From the NCBI GenBank assembly GCA_025936195.1, contig JAICTW010000159.1, positions 1 through 6,542 of the forward strand: DNA of 6,542 nucleotides. The letters are read 5' to 3'. Within the stretch, counting starts at the first letter, position 1. Every line of letters starts with the position of its first letter. The notes under the pieces are model-generated. The model was not told the origin of the DNA. It did not search any database and worked only from the letters and a program-made list of their open reading frames with translations. Positions 3,693 through 6,542 of the stretch are shown here, piece by piece. This DNA comes from Flavisolibacter sp. Lineage in GTDB: Bacteria > Bacteroidota > Bacteroidia > Chitinophagales > Chitinophagaceae. Position numbers and translations under genes: made by a program.

Positions 3693-6542
3693 AAGTGATA
3701 TAGAAGAAGCAGCAATTGAATGGCTGCAGGAAATAAAACCTTACCATTATAAACATGGTGAGGAAGTACATCGTCCGCTCAACAAAGTAGTGCTGGAAAA
3801 TATTTTTGAGTCCTTTCTTCAAAATAAATACAAGCATGTACCTGCTAAAATACTGGCCGAGGTAAAGCAGGAATTTCTTTTCAACAGCGGTACCGATATT
3901 CACCAACGCAATCACGAGTTTCACAAAAAATTGAGCAAAGGCATTTCCAAAACATGGGATTCCCCCCTTGAAGGGGGGCAGGGGGGTGTAAAAAAAGAGT
4001 TTGAGCATTTTTATGCAGTGGATTTTGATGAACCATTGAACAATGATTTTCTTATTGTCAATCAATTTACCATTGATGGAAGAAACAAACGCCGCCCGGA
4101 CCTGATCTTATTTATTAATGGCCTGCCCCTTGTTTTATTCGAATTCAAAAACTGGTTTGATCCTGATGCCAATGTCGACACGGCATTCAATCAAATACAA
4201 CATTACATTGAAGACATACCACAGGTTTTTGAATACAATGCGCTAACTGTAATATCTGATGGCAGTACTACACTGCACGGAATGTTTAGCAGTGGTATGG
4301 AATGGTTTGCCGCCTGGAAAAGTGTAGATGGCGTTACTATGGTGGAAGCCGATTTTGCATTGGAAACACTAATCAATGGCTTGCTGGTTCCTGAACGGTT
4401 ATTGCAATACATCCGCTTCTATATTTTTCACGAACTGGACAAAGGAAATTTAATTAAGAAAGGCGCAAAGTATCACCAGTTTTTCGGCGTTCAATACGCA
4501 CTGGAAGAAACAAAAAAAGCCATTAAGCCTTTTGGTGATGGCCGCATTGGTGTGGTTTGGCACACCACCAGGAGCGGCAAGAGCATTACCATGGCTATTT
4601 ATACCGGCATACTCCGGCAAATGCCACAATTGAATAATCCTACTATTGTAGTGCAGGTGGACAGGTTTGATTTAAACAAACAGCTCTACGAAGATTTTAT
4701 TGCAGCTAAAGATTTGGTAGGTGATGTGGCGCTTGCGGAAACTACAGATGATTTACGGAAGCTATTAAGCGGCGAAGGTGGTGGTGTGATTTTCAGCACC
4801 ATTGAAAAGTTTCGCCTCAAAAACCTGCCACCAGACGAGTCACACGATTCCCCCCTGGCAGGGGGGCAAACGGAAGCTTCCGGTGATGCCGCAGCCGTAA
4901 AGGGGGGTGTAAAAAAATTGCTTGCTGACGGCAAAGCCAATATCAACACAGACGCTTTCACAAAATATGGCGTCCTCAAATACAATCCTGCACTCAAAAA
5001 AAGAGCAAACGAATTACGCTACGACCACAATCTTCCGGAAGTGCTGTTATGGAATCAGCTAAAGAGAGATGCTTTAGGCGTTGACTTCCACCGCCAAAAA
5101 CCCATCGGCAATTTTGTTGTTGACTTATTCTGTTCCGAATTAATGCTGGCAATAGAAATTGATGGTAATGTTCACCAGGAAGAAGAAGTAATACAAAGGG
5201 ATCAATTCAGGCAAGGGCTGCTTGAAGATTGTGGTATTGCAGTTTTGCGATTTACTGCCTACGAAGTATTTGAGCACATGGATTCGGTAGTGAAAGAAAT
5301 TGAGGAATATGTAAGCGAGAATAAGGTTGGCGAGAAGTTATCCCAGTTAGAAAGAGCAGTTTACAATAAGAACCGGCATTTGTTTGACACCCCTCTCACG
5401 GAGAGTTCCCAAAGTTCAGATGTTCCTCCCTCTCCCCTTACAGGGGAGAATTTGGAGCCGCTGCTTGTGCAAAAAGGAGCAAGAGAATCTTCTCACCCCG
5501 TTTTAAGCACAAGAGAAAACATTATTGTGATAGCCGATGAATGTCATCGTACGCAATATGGTTTGTTGCAAGGCTTTGCAGCCAATTTAAGAACAGCCTT
5601 ACCTAATGCTTCGTTTATCGGCTTCACTGGCACGCCTGTAGATACGAAAGACGCTGACACAGTAGCTGTGTTTGGAGAGGTTATTCATACCTATGATATA
5701 AAACAGGCAACAGAAGATAAAGCTGTCGTGCCCATATTTTACGAACCAAGATTGGCGAAACTTCATTTAGCCAATGAGCAGATAGAAGAAGAAGCAGAAG
5801 AAATTGTGCAGGGAATAGATAGCAACCAACGAAATAAGATTATGTGGGCTGCTGCGGAAGACGCAGCAGGTGCAGATGAAAGAGTTGCCGAAGTATCAAA
5901 AGACATTTTACGGCATTACTTAGAACGTTCAAAAAGCCTGGACGGAAAAGCAATGATCGTTTGCATGAGCCGCAGGAACTGTGTGAAAATGTATGATGCA
6001 CTAACAGCCTTAGATGGATGTCCTGAAGTAGCCGTGATCATGACAAGCAATATTGCCAAAGATCCCAAAGCCTGGAGTCCGCATATAAGGACAAAAGAAA
6101 AAATGGAGGCGGTAAAAGGCAGGTTCAAAGACCCTGATGATCCGTTGAAAATCGTTATTGTAAGAGATATGTGGCTTACAGGCTTTGATAATCCTCCATT
6201 GCACACCTTGTATGTTGACAAGATCATGAGCGGTCACAATTTGATCCAGGCAATTAATCGTGTGGCAACCGTATTTAAAGACAAACCAAGTGGATTGATT
6301 GTTGACTATATGGGTATTGGTGACAGACTGCGGGATGCTACAAAAAAATATACAACAAGTGGCGGCAAAGGGGAAGTAACTATTCCCATTGAAGAAGGCT
6401 TTGAAATGGCGAAAGAAATCATTGCTGCCTTGCAAACCAGGCTGCCGAAGAATTTTAATTATAGCAATTGGTTCAGTCTGCGTAAAGGAGATCAGTTGAA
6501 ATTAGTAAGTGCGGCAACCAACCATATTGTTAGCGATGAAGA
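3673..6542 (+). CDS. hsdR: Type I R-M endonuclease subunit HsdR with an in-frame DUF559 nuclease insertion (3' partial)
   Basis: HsdR is the ATP-driven DNA translocase and nuclease that joins HsdM2-HsdS and cuts unmodified DNA away from the target. The frame is open from ATG 3673 to the window end (956 codons, no stop). Domains in order: N-terminal PD-(D/E)XK nuclease (RRPD143 and E157-F-K159); Walker A loop HTTRSGKS (297-304); an inserted block (392-608) holding a DUF559 domain; DECH box (622-625); TGTP (652-655); RDMWLTGFD (831-839); motif VI region QAINRVATVF (859-868). Remove the insert and the loop reads DESHPVLSTREN, which is ordinary for HsdR. Unusual residues are R300 where Walker A usually has Gly, DECH rather than DEAH, and T866 where motif VI usually has its second Arg. 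The C-terminal helical domain lies outside the window. Its start overlaps hsdS by 20 nt. Identity is certain; activity is doubtful. Confidence 0.96.
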   Translation, partial: MPRYLAESDIEEAAIEWLQEIKPYHYKHGEEVHRPLNKVVLENIFESFLQNKYKHVPAKILAEVKQEFLFNSGTDIHQRNHEFHKKLSKGISKTWDSPLEGGQGGVKKEFEHFYAVDFDEPLNNDFLIVNQFTIDGRNKRRPDLILFINGLPLVLFEFKNWFDPDANVDTAFNQIQHYIEDIPQVFEYNALTVISDGSTTLHGMFSSGMEWFAAWKSVDGVTMVEADFALETLINGLLVPERLLQYIRFYIFHELDKGNLIKKGAKYHQFFGVQYALEETKKAIKPFGDGRIGVVWHTTRSGKSITMAIYTGILRQMPQLNNPTIVVQVDRFDLNKQLYEDFIAAKDLVGDVALAETTDDLRKLLSGEGGGVIFSTIEKFRLKNLPPDESHDSPLAGGQTEASGDAAAVKGGVKKLLADGKANINTDAFTKYGVLKYNPALKKRANELRYDHNLPEVLLWNQLKRDALGVDFHRQKPIGNFVVDLFCSELMLAIEIDGNVHQEEEVIQRDQFRQGLLEDCGIAVLRFTAYEVFEHMDSVVKEIEEYVSENKVGEKLSQLERAVYNKNRHLFDTPLTESSQSSDVPPSPLTGENLEPLLVQKGARESSHPVLSTRENIIVIADECHRTQYGLLQGFAANLRTALPNASFIGFTGTPVDTKDADTVAVFGEVIHTYDIKQATEDKAVVPIFYEPRLAKLHLANEQIEEEAEEIVQGIDSNQRNKIMWAAAEDAAGADERVAEVSKDILRHYLERSKSLDGKAMIVCMSRRNCVKMYDALTALDGCPEVAVIMTSNIAKDPKAWSPHIRTKEKMEAVKGRFKDPDDPLKIVIVRDMWLTGFDNPPLHTLYVDKIMSGHNLIQAINRVATVFKDKPSGLIVDYMGIGDRLRDATKKYTTSGGKGEVTIPIEEGFEMAKEIIAALQTRLPKNFNYSNWFSLRKGDQLKLVSAATNHIVSDE
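3958..3996 (+). repeat. In-frame G-run/C-run palindromic repeat, copy 1 (solo) in hsdR
   Basis: The repeat consists of GATT, six C, TTGAA, six G, CA, six G, then TGTAAAAAAA. The C6 and G6 runs form a perfect 6-bp stem around a 5-nt loop. It encodes SPLEGGQGGVKK in the HsdR frame, in a linker of the N-terminal nuclease domain between KTWD and EFEHFYAVDF. It shares 37 of 39 core positions with copy 2, differing only in the loop. Its 39-base length keeps the frame. Confidence 0.85.
4846..4917 (+). repeat. Palindromic repeat, copy 2, at the left end of the DUF559 insert
   Basis: The left arm (4846-4868) and right arm (4902-4917) match copy 1, but 33 bases (4869-4901) separate them here. The loop is TGGCA instead of TTGAA. 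The extra 33 bases are 11 codons, so the frame is kept, giving SPLAGGQ then GGVKK at the two ends. The position at the edge of the DUF559 block suggests the repeat is part of the element that brought it in. Confidence 0.85.
4871..4882. repeat. Perfect 12-bp palindrome inside repeat copy 2
   Basis: CGGAAGCTTCCG reads the same on both strands. It lies in the 33-base segment that copy 1 lacks. A site for a dimeric protein or a remnant of a nested insertion are both possible; nothing in the sequence decides. Confidence 0.7.
5393..5449 (+). repeat. Pair of small palindromes at the right end of the DUF559 insert
   Basis: CTCTC-ACG-GAGAG (5393-5405) and TCTCCCC-TTACA-GGGGAGA (5431-5449) can each form a hairpin. 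They encode TPLTESS and PPSPLTGENLE, so the SPL reading of the C-run is the same as in the left-hand repeats. They may be diverged right-end relatives of the C6/G6 repeat, or a second repeat type. They lie in coding sequence and have no U-tract, so they are not terminators. Confidence 0.6.

Larger units (their letters stand above)
4846..5496 (+). mobile_element. In-frame insertion in hsdR carrying a DUF559 (Vsr-like) endonuclease domain
   Basis: About 217 codons sit in the short HsdR loop between FSTIEKFRLK and HPVLSTRENIIVIADE. The nuclease domain (HsdR residues 437-547) begins YNPALKKRANELR and has the DUF559 landmarks LPEVLLWNQLK, FHRQKPIGNFVVD (D484), LAIEIDG (E495, D497), H501 and a GIAVLRFTAYEV strand. 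DUF559 belongs to the PD-(D/E)XK superfamily with Vsr mismatch endonucleases, and the catalytic acids appear intact. The left end is a C6/G6 palindromic repeat; the right end is a Ser/Pro-rich stretch with two more small palindromes. An ESH sequence before the insert is echoed by ESSH after it. The insert contains no in-frame ATG until 5143, inside the domain, so it is probably made only as part of HsdR. No intein, intron or transposase signature is seen. Its extent comes from comparison with remembered HsdR sequences; its mobility is inferred. Confidence 0.8.

Noticed and set aside
3685..4065. 126-codon open frame on the minus strand
   Set aside because: It lies opposite the strongly conserved N-terminal HsdR frame and its product has no recognisable domain; it is a shadow.
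3958..4917. Two repeat copies as a CRISPR array
   Set aside because: Only two copies about 890 bases apart, within a coding frame, with no regular spacers and no cas genes.
5431..5449. Hairpin as a rho-independent terminator
   Set aside because: It sits inside the open hsdR frame, no T-run follows, and HsdR coding continues intact downstream.
4846..5496. The insert as an intein or a group I/II intron
   Set aside because: No Cys/Ser at an N-terminal splice junction, no terminal His-Asn, and no splicing blocks are visible. The whole insert is open in the HsdR frame, and there are no intron hallmarks.
6010..6435. Minus-strand open frame of 141 codons under the HsdR helicase region
   Set aside because: It is antisense to conserved helicase motifs V and VI and overlaps another antisense frame; no independent coding signal.

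Overview
The window carries one chromosomal-type operon, a Type I restriction-modification (R-M) locus on the + strand in the order hsdM, membrane-protein gene, hsdS, hsdR. HsdR runs off the right edge. Genes are tightly packed (13-nt gap, 4-nt ATGA overlap, 20-nt overlap), so one transcript is likely. No gene has a recognisable Shine-Dalgarno sequence. The protein style and the G-run/C-run palindromes inside coding sequence fit a Bacteroidota (Sphingobacteria/Chitinophagia-like) genome. That placement is inference.

Layout. 1-96: AT-rich leader with no confident promoter. 97-1703: hsdM, the N6-adenine methyltransferase subunit, split by a frameshift at about 708-712. Restoring one base gives a normal-looking protein of about 535 residues. 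1717-2439: a 240-residue protein with about five membrane segments, unrelated to known Hsd subunits but translationally coupled to hsdS. 2436-3692: a complete hsdS specificity subunit with two target-recognition halves. 3673-6542: hsdR, open to the window end (956 codons, 3' end missing).

The main surprise is inside hsdR. Between Walker A and the DECH box, at a point where HsdR proteins normally have a short loop, about 217 extra codons are inserted in frame. They encode a DUF559/Vsr-like endonuclease domain. The insert starts with a palindromic C6/G6 repeat and ends near further palindromes. A second, solo copy of the same repeat lies in frame earlier in the same gene. The left arms match at 21 of 23 bases and the right arms at 16 of 16. 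The HsdR reading frame survives both insertions, so the predicted subunit has two nuclease folds: the usual N-terminal PD-(D/E)XK and a nested DUF559. The picture is of a repeat-bounded nuclease module that can sit in a coding sequence without breaking its frame, comparable in concept to the in-frame palindromic elements of Rickettsia.

Whether the R-M system works is doubtful. hsdM is frameshifted, and several HsdR helicase positions that are usually conserved are changed (R300 in the Walker loop, T866 where motif VI normally has its second Arg). Because Type I HsdR cuts only as part of a complex with HsdM and HsdS, loss of HsdM would silence restriction rather than kill the cell. A sequencing or assembly error at the hsdM frameshift cannot be excluded from the sequence alone.
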